Source: Mesorhizobium sp. YM1C-6-2 | Lineage (GTDB): Bacteria; Pseudomonadota; Alphaproteobacteria; Rhizobiales; Rhizobiaceae | Reading direction: 5' to 3' | DNA: 64,000 bases | NCBI RefSeq assembly: GCF_003666685.1 | Contig: NZ_RCIZ01000001.1 | Coordinates: forward strand, 248,001 to 312,000 | Shown: positions 53,740 through 62,285 of the stretch, in pieces | How the letters are laid out: every line of letters begins with the position of its first letter | How positions within the stretch are numbered: position 1 is the first letter of the stretch | Position numbers and translations under genes: made by a program | The notes under the pieces: generated by a model | Told to the model about the DNA's origin: nothing | Databases searched by the model: none | The model's input: the letters and a program-made list of their open reading frames with translations, nothing else

Positions 53740-54791
53740 GCGCAGTTCTGACCATCGACAATCTCTACAAGCGCTTCCCCATCGCCGGCTCGAAGCAGGT
53801 GGTGCAGGCGATCAACGGCGTCAGCCTGACGATCGAGCCGGGCGAAACCCTGGGCCTGGTAGGCGAGAGCGGCTCGGGCAAGACGACCGTCGGTCGCTGC
53901 ATCGTCGGCCTGATCGAACCGACGGCCGGAACCATACGGTTCCGCGGCAAGGACCTTGCGCAACGCCACCAGCACAAGAGCGAGCTGGGGGGCAAGATTC
54001 AGTTCGTCTTCCAGGAGCCGAACGAATCCCTCGACCCGCGCATGAAGATCGGCGACACGATCAGCGAGCCGCTTCTGCCGCTCAAATACGATCGCGAGAC
54101 CAGGCGGCGCCGTACGGCCGATGCGTTGAGGCTGGTGCGCCTGGATCCCGATCTGCTTGACGCCTACCCCTCTGAACTTTCGTCGGGTCAGCAGCAGCGC
54201 GTCGGCATTGCCCGGGCCATGGTCACCGAACCGGAACTGGTCGTCCTTGACGAGCCAACTTCGGCGCTCGATCCGACCGCGCGTGCCGAGATCATCGATC
54301 TGTTGCGGCGCATTCAACGCGAGCGCAATACCGCCTATCTGTTCATATCCCACGATCTCTCGACGGTGCGCTTCATCAGCCATCGCGTCGCGGTGATGTA
54401 TCTTGGCATGATCGTCGAGCAAGGTAGCGCCGAAACAGTATTCAACCGCCCGCAGCATCCCTATTCCAGCGGCTTGCTGTCGTCGGTGATGCTGCCGCAT
54501 CCACATCTCAAGATCGAAAGCACCGTAAGCCTGAAGGGCGAGATTCCGAGCCCGATCAATCTGCCCAAGGGCTGCTTCCTCGCCTCACGCTGCCCCTTCG
54601 TCATCGACAGGTGCCGCCACGAGATGCCGCCTGCGGAAACGGTCGGCGAACGGCACACAGTGCACTGTTTCCGTCACAGCGACGTTGCCGCGACGGTGCC
54701 GGCCTCCGACACCTTCAACGTCTTCATGAAGGAAGCGGAGCGCATCCTCGGGCGGGCGAAGCCTGGCGGCCTCGCGTCATCGCTCCAATAG
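53736..54791 (+). CDS. Peptide-type ABC transporter ATPase, OppF/DppF type
   Basis: A 351-residue ATPase from ATG 53736, overlapping the previous gene by four bases. Motifs: Walker A GESGSGKTT, Q-loop FVFQEPNESLDP, signature LSSGQQQRVGIARAM (the first Gly is Ser), Walker B LVVLDEPTSALD and H-loop FISHDLSTVRF. The C-terminal Cys-containing region (CFLASRCPFVIDRC) is the usual oligopeptide-transporter extension that can hold a 4Fe-4S cluster. This subunit has the complete hydrolytic machinery that its partner lacks. Confidence 0.9.
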   Translation: MSAVLTIDNLYKRFPIAGSKQVVQAINGVSLTIEPGETLGLVGESGSGKTTVGRCIVGLIEPTAGTIRFRGKDLAQRHQHKSELGGKIQFVFQEPNESLDPRMKIGDTISEPLLPLKYDRETRRRRTADALRLVRLDPDLLDAYPSELSSGQQQRVGIARAMVTEPELVVLDEPTSALDPTARAEIIDLLRRIQRERNTAYLFISHDLSTVRFISHRVAVMYLGMIVEQGSAETVFNRPQHPYSSGLLSSVMLPHPHLKIESTVSLKGEIPSPINLPKGCFLASRCPFVIDRCRHEMPPAETVGERHTVHCFRHSDVAATVPASDTFNVFMKEAERILGRAKPGGLASSLQ

Positions 54792-54824
54792 TCTCAAGCA
54801 AACCATAGGATCAGGAACCCAATC

Positions 54825-55574
54825 ATGGCAGGACGTCTCGCAGGAAAGAAAGCACTGGTCACCGGCGGCGCACGCGGCATCGGCGGCGCAATCGCAACGG
54901 CCTTCGCGCGGGAGGGCGCGGACGTGGCCGTCCTCGACCTGAAGATCGAGGCGGCCGAAGCGCGTACCGCAGCACTCGCACAGTTCGGCACGACGACGTT
55001 TGCGGTTGCGGCCGACGTGAGCGACGAGGCTCAGGTCGAGGCTGCCGTCAAGAAGGTGGAAGGCGCACTCGGCCGGATCGACATACTGGTGAACAATGCC
55101 GGCATCGACACCACGTCTGTCGTGGCTGATATGAGCACACCCATGTGGGACCAGATGATGGCCGTGAACCTGCGCAGCGTCTTCCTCTGCACGCGCGCGG
55201 TGCTGAAGCCCATGATCGCCCGTAAGTTCGGGCGCATCATCAACATCGCCTCGCAGCTCGGCCACAAGGGCGCACCCGAAATGGCGCACTACGCCGCGGC
55301 GAAGGCCGGTGTCATCGGCTTTACCCGCTCGCTCGCCTACGAGGTGGCGCGCGACGGCGTCACCGTGAATGCGATCTGTCCCGGCCCGATCCAGACGGAA
55401 CTGTTCAATGCGCTGCCGGAAGAGTGGAAGAAGCGCAAGCTCGGCGAACTGCCGATCGGCCGCGCGGGCCAGGTCGACGAAATTGCGCCGACGGCCGTGC
55501 TCCTGGCGTCCGAGGAGGGCGCCTACTACATCGGAGCAACCATGAACCCCAATGGTGGTGACGTCATGGTGTGA
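54825..55574 (+). CDS. Short-chain dehydrogenase/reductase
   Basis: A 249-residue classical SDR. The cofactor motif is TGGARGIGGAIA near residue 14, the NNAG motif is at LVNNAGID near 89, and the catalytic Ser and YxxxK are in IASQLGHKGAPEMAHYAAAKAG around residues 140-160. Asp in VAVLDLKIEA suggests NAD(H) preference. It resembles FabG-like sugar or hydroxy-acid dehydrogenases. Located 33 bases after the transporter operon, it may oxidise the hydroxyl acid or alcohol released from the imported compound. Confidence 0.87.
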   Translation: MAGRLAGKKALVTGGARGIGGAIATAFAREGADVAVLDLKIEAAEARTAALAQFGTTTFAVAADVSDEAQVEAAVKKVEGALGRIDILVNNAGIDTTSVVADMSTPMWDQMMAVNLRSVFLCTRAVLKPMIARKFGRIINIASQLGHKGAPEMAHYAAAKAGVIGFTRSLAYEVARDGVTVNAICPGPIQTELFNALPEEWKKRKLGELPIGRAGQVDEIAPTAVLLASEEGAYYIGATMNPNGGDVMV

Positions 55575-55612
55575 CGCTCCACCGCGCGGATGTTTTCTCC
55601 TGACGTTTCTTG

Positions 55613-55647
55613 CTCTAGCTACATGCGGCAACTTGGCGGAGCTAGAG
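55613..55647. repeat. 8-bp inverted repeat in the GntR leader
   Basis: CTCTAGCT (55613-55620) and AGCTAGAG (55640-55647) are perfect complements with a 19-base spacer, just ahead of the GntR start codon at 55654. It may be an autoregulatory operator or a leader hairpin masking the ribosome-binding site, since the right arm overlaps GAGGGA. Confidence 0.5.
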
Positions 55648-55653
55648 GGAACT

Positions 55654-56418
55654 ATGACGAAATTCGACCTCAGAGGAGACGATAAAGAGGCTGCAGCACC
55701 GCCTGCTGAGGTGCCGCGCGACCGCCGGGAACCCGGTGGCAGCGTGGCCCAGGCGACGGTGGCCACCCTGCAGTCGATGATCCGGGATGGCCGGTTGCAG
55801 CCGGGTGATCGGCTGCCTCCGCAACGCGATCTTGCCCGTGATCTTAACGTTAGCCGTGCCACGTTGCGCGAAGCCCTATCTATCTTGGCCACGATTGGAG
55901 AAATCGTGGCACGCCAAGGGGGAAGGGGGTTCGTCTGTGCTGACCCGTCAGGCCCACCGGCCACGCCCTCCTGGCGCTTCGCCACGCGCTACTCGCTGAG
56001 CGAGGTCTATCAGTTCCGCTATATCGTGGAGAGCTATGCTGCGGAGCTGGCGGCGCTGACTCACACTGAACAGGAGATCGCCGACCTTAAAGTGTGCACG
56101 ACAGCCTTCCGTCAGGCGGCCCGTGACAACGATCTTGCAGCCTACGCGCAGGCGGACTTCGACTTCCATAATCTCATCATGCGCATTTCGCGAAACAAGC
56201 TCCTGGTCGACATGCACCAGACCTTCGCAAGTGTGCTTCTGGAGAGCCAGCGTCTGCCCACCGAGCGCCGGGGAAATCTGTTGATCGCAGTGCAGGAGCA
56301 TGACCGTATCGTCGAAGCGGTCGCCATGGGAGATCCGGATGGCGCCAAATACTACATGCGAAAGCATATCAGCATGGCGGGAAGTCGGGCCGGTCTTCCA
56401 CCCTCACAGCTGCCATAA
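55654..56418 (+). CDS. GntR/FadR-family (FCD) transcriptional regulator
   Basis: A 254-residue regulator starting at ATG 55654 with GAGGGA upstream. The winged-helix domain covers residues 30-95 with [17 protein letters not shown] and [17 protein letters not shown]. The FCD ligand domain follows ([17 protein letters not shown]; metal-binding Asp and His candidates in DFDFHNLI and [10 protein letters not shown]). FCD regulators often sense carboxylates. It ends the transporter and SDR gene run and is the likely repressor of the twin TTGGTCTG sites at 48864 and 48980. Confidence 0.88.
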   Translation: MTKFDLRGDDKEAAAPPAEVPRDRREPGGSVAQATVATLQSMIRDGRLQPGDRLPPQRDLARDLNVSRATLREALSILATIGEIVARQGGRGFVCADPSGPPATPSWRFATRYSLSEVYQFRYIVESYAAELAALTHTEQEIADLKVCTTAFRQAARDNDLAAYAQADFDFHNLIMRISRNKLLVDMHQTFASVLLESQRLPTERRGNLLIAVQEHDRIVEAVAMGDPDGAKYYMRKHISMAGSRAGLPPSQLP

Positions 56419-56466
56419 GGATTGACAGCCCGCTCCAAGGTGCGCGTCCAGGGTGGGAAATCGGTG

Positions 56467-56497
56467 TTGACCTTCCAGCGGCTGGAAGGTGTACGGA
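56467..56497 (+). promoter_or_regulatory. MerR/CueR-type promoter of the copper ATPase gene
   Basis: TTGACC (56467-56472) and TACGGA (56492-56497) are separated by 19 bases, the overlong spacer typical of MerR-family activated promoters. The spacer holds a perfect 10-1-10 palindrome (56470-56490, arms ACCTTCCAGC and GCTGGAAGGT), the known CueR/HmrR operator form. No MerR-family gene is in the window, so the regulator acts from elsewhere. Confidence 0.85.
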
Positions 56498-56519
56498 TCG
56501 TGTCCGTAAGGAGACGTCC

Positions 56520-59036
56520 ATGCAACATGATCACGCAACGCATCACGGTCACGCAAGCCACGAGAAGCCGCACCCCGGCGCGAGTTCGGACGATGTGATC
56601 CGGGATCCCGTCTGCGGCATGACCGTCGATCCGCAGGCGGGCAAACCGAAGGCCGAGCACGCCGGGCACGTCTATCATTTCTGCAGCCAGTCCTGCCGCG
56701 ACAAGTTCGTTAAGGAGCCGGAGACCTATCTGGAGGGCACCGATCCGGTCTGCGGCATGAAGGTCGACCGCTCGACCGCGCGGCACTTCACCCGCCATGA
56801 AGGCAAGGGGGTCTACTTCTGCTCGGCGGGCTGCAAGGGCAAGTTCGAGGCTGGCCCGGAGCGCTATCTCGGCCCGCGCCCGGCAGCCGAGCCGATGGCC
56901 ACCGGCACCCAATACACCTGCCCGATGCATCCGGAAATCGTCCGCGACAAGCCCGGCTCGTGCCCGATCTGCGGCATGGCGCTCGAGCCGATGGGCGTTC
57001 CGACCGGCGACGAAGGCCCGAACCCCGAACTGGTCGACTTCACGCGCCGCTTCTGGGTGAGCGCCGTCCTGTCGGTCCCGCTGCTCATCCTGGCGATGGG
57101 ACCCATGCTCGGTCTGCCGTTCAGGGAATGGATCGGAGAGCGGCCCGCGGTCTGGATCGAACTCGTGCTGGCCACGCCCGTCGTGCTATGGGCGGCGATC
57201 CCGTTCTTCCATCGCGGCTACGAGTCCATCGTGAACCGCAGCCCCAACATGTGGACGCTGATCTCGATCGGCGTCGGGGCGGCCTATGCCTACAGCGTGG
57301 TCGCGACGCTCTTTCCCGACATCTTCCCGCATGAGTTCCGCGGCCATGGCGGCGCCGTGCCGGTCTATTTCGAGGCGGCCGCCGTGATCGTCGCCCTGGT
57401 CTTTCTGGGTCAGGTGCTGGAGTTGCGGGCGCGCGAGCGGACGGGTTCGGCCATCCGCGCACTGCTCGACCTCGCGCCGAAGACGGCTCGGCGGATCGCC
57501 GAAGATGGCAGCGAGGCAGACGTGTCTCTGGAGGACGTCCAGGGGGGCGACCGGCTGCGCGTGCGGCCGGGCGACAGCGTGCCTGTCGACGGCGTGGTGC
57601 TGGAAGGCCGCTCGTCGGTCGACGAATCCATGATCACGGGCGAGCCGGTCCCGGTCGAGAAGACAGAAGGAGACGCGCTGACCGGCGGCACGCTCAACAA
57701 GAACGGCTCGCTGATCATGCGCGCCGAAAAGGTCGGCAAGGACACGATGCTCTCGCAGATCGTCGAGATGGTCGCCAAGGCGCAGCGCTCGCGGGCGCCG
57801 ATCCAGGGGCTGGCCGACCGTGTCTCCTATTATTTCGTGCCTGCGGTGGTGCTCGTCGCCATCGTTGCCTTCTTCGTCTGGGCGGTCTTCGGACCCGAAC
57901 CGAGCATGACCTTCGCCATCGTGTCGGCGGTCTCGGTCCTGATCATCGCCTGTCCCTGCGCGCTCGGACTGGCGACGCCGATGTCGATCATGACGGCGAC
58001 GGGAAGAGGGGCGCAGGCAGGCGTGCTCATCAAGGACGCCGAGGCGCTCGAGCGCTTCGCCAAGGTCGACACGCTGATCGTCGACAAAACCGGAACGCTG
58101 ACGGAAGGAAGGCCGAAGCTGACCGACGTCGTGGCCTCGGAGGGTTTCGGCGACGACGAACTGCTGGGGCTTGCCGCCAGCCTTGAACGCGGTTCCGAGC
58201 ATCCATTGGCCGAGGCGATTGTCGAGGGCGCGCAGGCGAAAGGAGCAGCCATTGCCGACGCCGAGGATTTCGAGGCCGTCACCGGCAAGGGTGTTCAGGG
58301 CAAGGTGTCTGGCCGTTCCGTCGCGCTGGGGAATGCCGCGATGATGGGCGACCTCGGGGTCGCCACCGATACGCTGAAGCCGCGTGCCGACGAGCTGAGG
58401 TCGGATGGCAAGACGGCGATGTTCGTCGCTGTCGATGGAAAGCTGGCCGGCATCGTGGCGGTCGCAGATCCGATCAAGGCGACGACCGCCGCCGCGATCC
58501 GGGCGCTCCACGACAGCGGCTTGAGGATCATCATGGCGACCGGCGACAACGAGCGCACCGCCAAGGCGGTCGCGGCGCGGCTGGGCATCGACGAGGTGCG
58601 CGCCGACATGATGCCCGAAAGCAAGAAGGCGCTGATCGACGAACTCCACGCGAAGGGCGCCAGCGTTGCGATGGCGGGCGACGGCGTCAACGATGCGCCG
58701 GCGCTTGCCGCCGCCGATGTCGGCATCGCGATGGGAACCGGCGCGGACGTGGCGGTGGAAAGCGCCGGCATCACGCTGGTGAAGGGCGACCTGAATGGCA
58801 TCGTCAGGGCGCGGACGCTGGCCAGGGCGACGATCCGCAACATCAAGCAGAACCTGTTCTTCGCCTTCCTCTACAATGCCCTCGGCGTACCCGTGGCGGC
58901 CGGCGTGCTCTATCCGGTTTTCGGGATGCTGCTGTCGCCCATGGTCGCCGCCGCTGCGATGAGCCTGTCGTCCGTATCAGTGATCGGCAACTCGCTCAGG
59001 CTGCGCGGCCTGCGGCTCGACCTCCCGCGCAACTAA
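56520..59036 (+). CDS. copA: Copper-type P1B ATPase with tandem YHS domains
   Basis: An 838-residue heavy-metal exporter of the inner membrane. The N-terminus is His-rich ([13 protein letters not shown]), then two YHS domains (DPVCGMTVD near 29 and DPVCGMKVD near 76, each with a C-x3-C end) and a heavy-metal-binding domain [10 protein letters not shown]...[11 protein letters not shown] (132-157) in place of the usual HMA domains. The ATPase core has TGEPVPVEK, the transport motif CPC (478-480) in IACPCALGL, the phosphorylation site DKTGT (D522), and [20 protein letters not shown] in part. Eight membrane helices are expected. CPC and the CueR-type promoter point to Cu+. Confidence 0.9.
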   Translation: MQHDHATHHGHASHEKPHPGASSDDVIRDPVCGMTVDPQAGKPKAEHAGHVYHFCSQSCRDKFVKEPETYLEGTDPVCGMKVDRSTARHFTRHEGKGVYFCSAGCKGKFEAGPERYLGPRPAAEPMATGTQYTCPMHPEIVRDKPGSCPICGMALEPMGVPTGDEGPNPELVDFTRRFWVSAVLSVPLLILAMGPMLGLPFREWIGERPAVWIELVLATPVVLWAAIPFFHRGYESIVNRSPNMWTLISIGVGAAYAYSVVATLFPDIFPHEFRGHGGAVPVYFEAAAVIVALVFLGQVLELRARERTGSAIRALLDLAPKTARRIAEDGSEADVSLEDVQGGDRLRVRPGDSVPVDGVVLEGRSSVDESMITGEPVPVEKTEGDALTGGTLNKNGSLIMRAEKVGKDTMLSQIVEMVAKAQRSRAPIQGLADRVSYYFVPAVVLVAIVAFFVWAVFGPEPSMTFAIVSAVSVLIIACPCALGLATPMSIMTATGRGAQAGVLIKDAEALERFAKVDTLIVDKTGTLTEGRPKLTDVVASEGFGDDELLGLAASLERGSEHPLAEAIVEGAQAKGAAIADAEDFEAVTGKGVQGKVSGRSVALGNAAMMGDLGVATDTLKPRADELRSDGKTAMFVAVDGKLAGIVAVADPIKATTAAAIRALHDSGLRIIMATGDNERTAKAVAARLGIDEVRADMMPESKKALIDELHAKGASVAMAGDGVNDAPALAAADVGIAMGTGADVAVESAGITLVKGDLNGIVRARTLARATIRNIKQNLFFAFLYNALGVPVAAGVLYPVFGMLLSPMVAAAAMSLSSVSVIGNSLRLRGLRLDLPRN

Positions 59037-59087
59037 CGGGTCGCTGAACCCACGACATCCGCGCAGGTTTCAAAGGAACGAGAGCCC

Positions 59088-59117
59088 GATGCCCTGCCCG
59101 AAAGTTGGCAGGGCATC
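59088..59117 (+). terminator. Terminator hairpin after copA
   Basis: GATGCCCTGCC (59088-59098) pairs perfectly with 59107-59117 around CGAAAGTT, followed within ten bases by TTGTTTGTTC. It stands 50 bases after the copA stop and should separate it from the next gene. Confidence 0.7.
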
Positions 59118-59303
59118 GAGCGCTTGTTTGTTCTGCAACAACGATCGCGCCTGGAGGGTCTGACAAATAAGGTGGGGTCATCGCATTCGATGGCCAGCGG
59201 ATTCCGGCTGCAGCGTGATGCGCCAGCAGCCACCAGCCGCCTGAGACAGCCTGCAACAGGCCGTGCCGGAACCTGCCCGCGCGGTTTGACAAGGAGCCAC
59301 CCG

Positions 59304-60659
59304 GTGATCGGCGTTTCGCTTTCCCGCTGGACCATGTCCTTCTTCGCCGCGGCGCTCATTGCGCTTCTCCTTGCCCTTGGGCTGATGGCGGCCGGCTACG
59401 GCTACCCGTCGGCGCCTGTCGAGGCGGCGCCGACCCTCATCGTCGTGCACCTGGTGGCGATCGGCTGGCTCAGCCTGCTCATGTGCGGCGCGCTGCTGCA
59501 GTTCGTGCCGGTGCTGGTCAACCGGCCGCTGTTCAGCGATTCCCTGGCGATGCCGGCGCTTCTTTGCCTGATTGGCGGCTTTGGCGCGTTGCTGCTCGGC
59601 TTCCTCTGGCTCGACGGGCAGATTGAAGCCGTGCTGCCGTATTTTGCCGTCGCCAGCCTCCTCCTGGGCCTCGGCTTCGGCCTTGTCGTGTGGAATCTCG
59701 CCGGTACGCTGATGGCTTGCCGGCCCCTGCCGCTACCCGCGCGCTTCGTCGCCGTCGGACTGGCGAGCGTGGTGCTGACGGCAATGCTGGGCATGGTCTT
59801 TGCTCTGGTGCGCGGCGGCATCGTCGACGATCCCCGCCTGCTTGACCTTGCGGCGCAAGGCATACCGCTCCATGCGATCGCCGGCCTCGGCGGCTGGCTC
59901 ACCTTTTGCGCGATGGGCGTCAGCTACCGGCTGTTCGCCATGTTCATGCTGGCACCGGAACTGGAGCGGCGCGGCACCCGTGCGGCTCTGCATCTCGGAG
60001 CTTGCGCCCTCGTCATCGCCGTTCCGGGCGGCATCGTGGCGATCTGGACGGGCCGCAGCCTCGACGCGGTTCTGATCGCCTCGGCCATCGCCGGGCTCGG
60101 CGCCCTCAGCCTCTATGGCCGCGACATGCTGCACCTTTATCGCGTGCGCAAACGGCGGGCGATCGAACTGAACACGCGGATGGCCGTGCTGGCCTTCGCC
60201 TCGCTGGGGCTCGCCGTCCTGGTTGCGATCGTCCTTGCCGCGTTCGGGGTGCTGCAGCGGCACATTGCCGTCGTCGTCTTCCTGGCGGCTTTCGGATGGC
60301 TCTCGGGTCTCGGCCTGGCGAAGCTCTACAAGATCGTCCCGTTCATGACATGGCTCGAATGCTACGGTCCCGTCCTCGGCAAGAAGGCGACGCCGCGCGT
60401 TCAGGACCTCGTCGTGGAAAAACGCGCTGAAAAGTGGTTCCTGCTCTATTTCATATCGGTGTGGTCGGGCGCCGGCGCCCTCCTCTACGGTTATCCGCCG
60501 GCGTTCCGGGTGGCCGCCGCGGCCATGTTCGTCGCGGTGGCGGGAATAGGCTGGCAGCTTCTGCGCGCCCGGCGGCTTGCCGATGTCGAGACCGGCGGCC
60601 GCTTTCCGGAAGGGGTGCGCCAGCCGAGCCTCCTCCACTCTTTCGTCCAAAGGACATGA
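59304..60659 (+). CDS. Polytopic membrane protein, possible haem-copper-oxidase-like relative
   Basis: A 451-residue protein with about twelve membrane helices. I start at GTG 59304 because AAGGAG lies eight bases ahead; the long frame back to 59124 crosses the terminator region. Two histidines are embedded in helix starts, H49 in IVVHLVAIGWLSLLMCGALL and H190 in IPLHAIAGLGGWLTFC, a pattern that recalls subunit I of cbb3 or NO-reductase-type proteins and of some denitrification-cluster membrane proteins. No full oxidase ligand set is seen. With DUF2249 and DUF59 genes behind it, a role in metal or NO-related respiration is likely, not proven. Confidence 0.7.
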   Translation: MIGVSLSRWTMSFFAAALIALLLALGLMAAGYGYPSAPVEAAPTLIVVHLVAIGWLSLLMCGALLQFVPVLVNRPLFSDSLAMPALLCLIGGFGALLLGFLWLDGQIEAVLPYFAVASLLLGLGFGLVVWNLAGTLMACRPLPLPARFVAVGLASVVLTAMLGMVFALVRGGIVDDPRLLDLAAQGIPLHAIAGLGGWLTFCAMGVSYRLFAMFMLAPELERRGTRAALHLGACALVIAVPGGIVAIWTGRSLDAVLIASAIAGLGALSLYGRDMLHLYRVRKRRAIELNTRMAVLAFASLGLAVLVAIVLAAFGVLQRHIAVVVFLAAFGWLSGLGLAKLYKIVPFMTWLECYGPVLGKKATPRVQDLVVEKRAEKWFLLYFISVWSGAGALLYGYPPAFRVAAAAMFVAVAGIGWQLLRARRLADVETGGRFPEGVRQPSLLHSFVQRT

Positions 60660-60681
60660 CACAGACAAGGATGATGCGATC

Positions 60682-61206
60682 ATGACGACATTCGTGGACC
60701 TGGACGTCCGCCCGATCCTCGCCGCCGGCGGGGAGCCGTTCGGCAAGATCCTGGAGACGGTCGCCGCGCTCGGGCCGGACGAAGGGCTCCGGCTGCTGGC
60801 TCCGTTCAGGCCGGTCCCGCTGTTCCAGGCTCTCGGCTCGAAAGGCTTCTCCTACGAGGACCGGGCGATGGGCGATGGCGACTGGGAGGTCTTCTTCTAC
60901 CGCACCGGCCCTGTTGAATTCGAGAACGGGGCCGCGAAATCCGTCGGCGAAGCGGAATGGCCGGAGCCGCTCATGCATCTCGACAACCGCGACCTCGACC
61001 CGCCTGAGCCGATGGTGCGCATTCTGGCGGCGACGGAAGCGATGCAGACGGGCGAGGTGCTGTCAGCGCTGCTCTGCCGCGAGCCGATCTTCCTGCTGCC
61101 CGAGCTGGAGAAGCGGGGTCACCGCTGGCGCGGCGGGTTCGATGGTGAGGGAACCACCTACCGCCTGCTCGTCCGCATCGGCGCCGTGAACGAGGCCGCC
61201 AAATGA
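60682..61206 (+). CDS. DUF2249 domain-containing protein
   Basis: A 174-residue soluble protein made of two TusA-like DUF2249 halves: the first begins FVDLDVRPILAAGGEPFGKIL and contains LLAPFRPVPLFQALGSKGF, the second starts LDNRDLDPPEPMVRIL and repeats the layout with CREPIFLLPELEKRG. DUF2249 proteins lie beside nitrite and NO reductase genes in many denitrifiers. ATG 60682 is the start. It overlaps the next gene by four bases. Function unknown; delivery of sulfur or metals is a common guess. Confidence 0.8.
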   Translation: MTTFVDLDVRPILAAGGEPFGKILETVAALGPDEGLRLLAPFRPVPLFQALGSKGFSYEDRAMGDGDWEVFFYRTGPVEFENGAAKSVGEAEWPEPLMHLDNRDLDPPEPMVRILAATEAMQTGEVLSALLCREPIFLLPELEKRGHRWRGGFDGEGTTYRLLVRIGAVNEAAK

Positions 61207-61538
61207 CCGTCGAAGTCACCGATGCGTTGGCCGCGCAGGTCCGCGAGGCGCTTCGCCTGGTGATCGACCCCGAACTCGGCGACAACATCGTCGACCTGGG
61301 CCTCGTTTACTATGTATCCGTAGGGGAGGGCGGCGTCGCCCATATCGTGATGACAACGACGACGCGCGGCTGTCCGGCGACCGCCTACCTCAAGGACGGC
61401 GCGCGCGACAGCGCCTGGAGCGTGCCGGGCATCGAATTCGTCGAGGTCGGCCTTACCTACGAGCCGCCATGGACGCCCGAGATGATGACGCCGGATGCCC
61501 GGTCGAGGCTCGGCATCGCCGACAAAGGGCGATGGTGA
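61203..61538 (+). CDS. Metal-sulfur cluster assembly factor (DUF59/MIP18 family)
   Basis: A 111-residue member of the SufT/PaaD/MIP18 family. Conserved parts are LVIDPELGDNIVDLGLVY at 19-36 and TTTTRGCPAT with Cys57, followed by a short C-terminal extension. Family members help insert Fe-S clusters. It is translationally coupled to the DUF2249 gene. In this setting it probably matures a metalloprotein encoded outside the window, such as a respiratory or NO-related enzyme. Confidence 0.85.
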   Translation: MTVEVTDALAAQVREALRLVIDPELGDNIVDLGLVYYVSVGEGGVAHIVMTTTTRGCPATAYLKDGARDSAWSVPGIEFVEVGLTYEPPWTPEMMTPDARSRLGIADKGRW

Positions 61539-61568
61539 GCTTGGCCTGAACACTGCGGAGGCGATGAA

Positions 61569-61844
61569 ATGGCTGTGGTTCGCTGGACGAATGGGGAGCC
61601 CGAAATCGACGCGGCCGTGGCGGCGCGCTCGATGAAGTTCGCCGTTGAGTATTTTCTGAGGCAGATGCAGCGCGGCGCTATCCGCGGACGCGTCGAGCGC
61701 GGGTCCGGCGACGACGACGGCAGGTATCGCCTGTCGTTTCGCCATCACGATCGCGAATTGACGATGATCGTGGATGACGATGGCCGAATCATCAGCGAAG
61801 AACTGGTCATGACGGCTCCAAAACCGCGTTGGAAGCAGCCATAA
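61569..61844 (+). CDS. Small conserved protein, DUF6522-like
   Basis: A 91-residue protein following the DUF59 gene by 30 bases. It starts MAVVRWTNGEPEIDAAVAAR and carries GAIRGRVERGSGDDDGRYRLSF and LTMIVDDDGRII, the layout I recall for DUF6522, a family seen beside DUF2249 and denitrification genes; the family call is tentative. It has no signal peptide, membrane helix or cysteine. Confidence 0.65.
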   Translation: MAVVRWTNGEPEIDAAVAARSMKFAVEYFLRQMQRGAIRGRVERGSGDDDGRYRLSFRHHDRELTMIVDDDGRIISEELVMTAPKPRWKQP

Positions 61845-61887
61845 ACGTCGCCGTTGTTTCGCGCGGCGCTTCAGCTGCCCAAGAAGA

Positions 61888-61916
61888 TTGACGGGCGCTC
61901 GCCTCGCCGCTACCAA
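61888..61916 (+). promoter_or_regulatory. Promoter of the riboswitch-btuB transcript
   Basis: TTGACG (61888-61893) and TACCAA (61911-61916) are separated by 17 bases. The riboswitch begins a few bases downstream, which fits a transcript start near 61922. Confidence 0.6.
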
Positions 61917-61923
61917 AGCAATC

Positions 61924-62111
61924 GGAACTGGTTCTGCCCGAAAAGCGGATGAAAAGGGAATACGGCAGATTTCATCAGAAATCGAAGCCGCGACTGCCCC
62001 CGCAACTGTAGCCGGCGAGCTTTTCTTTCATCGAGCCACTAGTCGCGAATGCGACCGGGAAGGCGAAAGACAGGCAGCGACCCGGAAGTCAGGAGACCTG
62101 CCTGTTCCAGT
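61924..62111 (+). promoter_or_regulatory. Cobalamin (B12) riboswitch
   Basis: The conserved core is clear: AAAAGGGAATACGG (61953 on), the B12 box part GCCCCCGCAACTGTAGCCGG (61995 on), the GCCACT segment near 62035, CGGGAAGGCGAAAG (62055 on) and the closing GGAAGTCAGGAGACCTGCC (62084 on). The ends ACTGG (61927-61931) and CCAGT (62107-62111) can form P1. In such elements bound adenosylcobalamin shuts off downstream expression. About 175 bases separate it from the btuB start, room for an expression platform that hides the ribosome-binding site. Confidence 0.95.
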
Positions 62112-62285
62112 CACCCATGTTCGGACACGGGGTGTGTTCGGACGCGGTCGCACGTAGCGGTGACATTGAAAAGTGTTGCCGCGGCGAGGCGTCCGGGTCC
62201 GACCTGTTCACAGTCACCGGTTTGTCTGCCTGCGGTTGTCGAAAACCGGGCGATTCGTTCGCCTGCCGAGAGGTGAAGGACAGAC

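Noticed and set aside
59118-59303. FNR/Nnr-type box (TTGAT-N4-ATCAA) ahead of the membrane protein gene
   Set aside because: The gap was read for this dyad because of the denitrification-like gene set; no acceptable match was seen.
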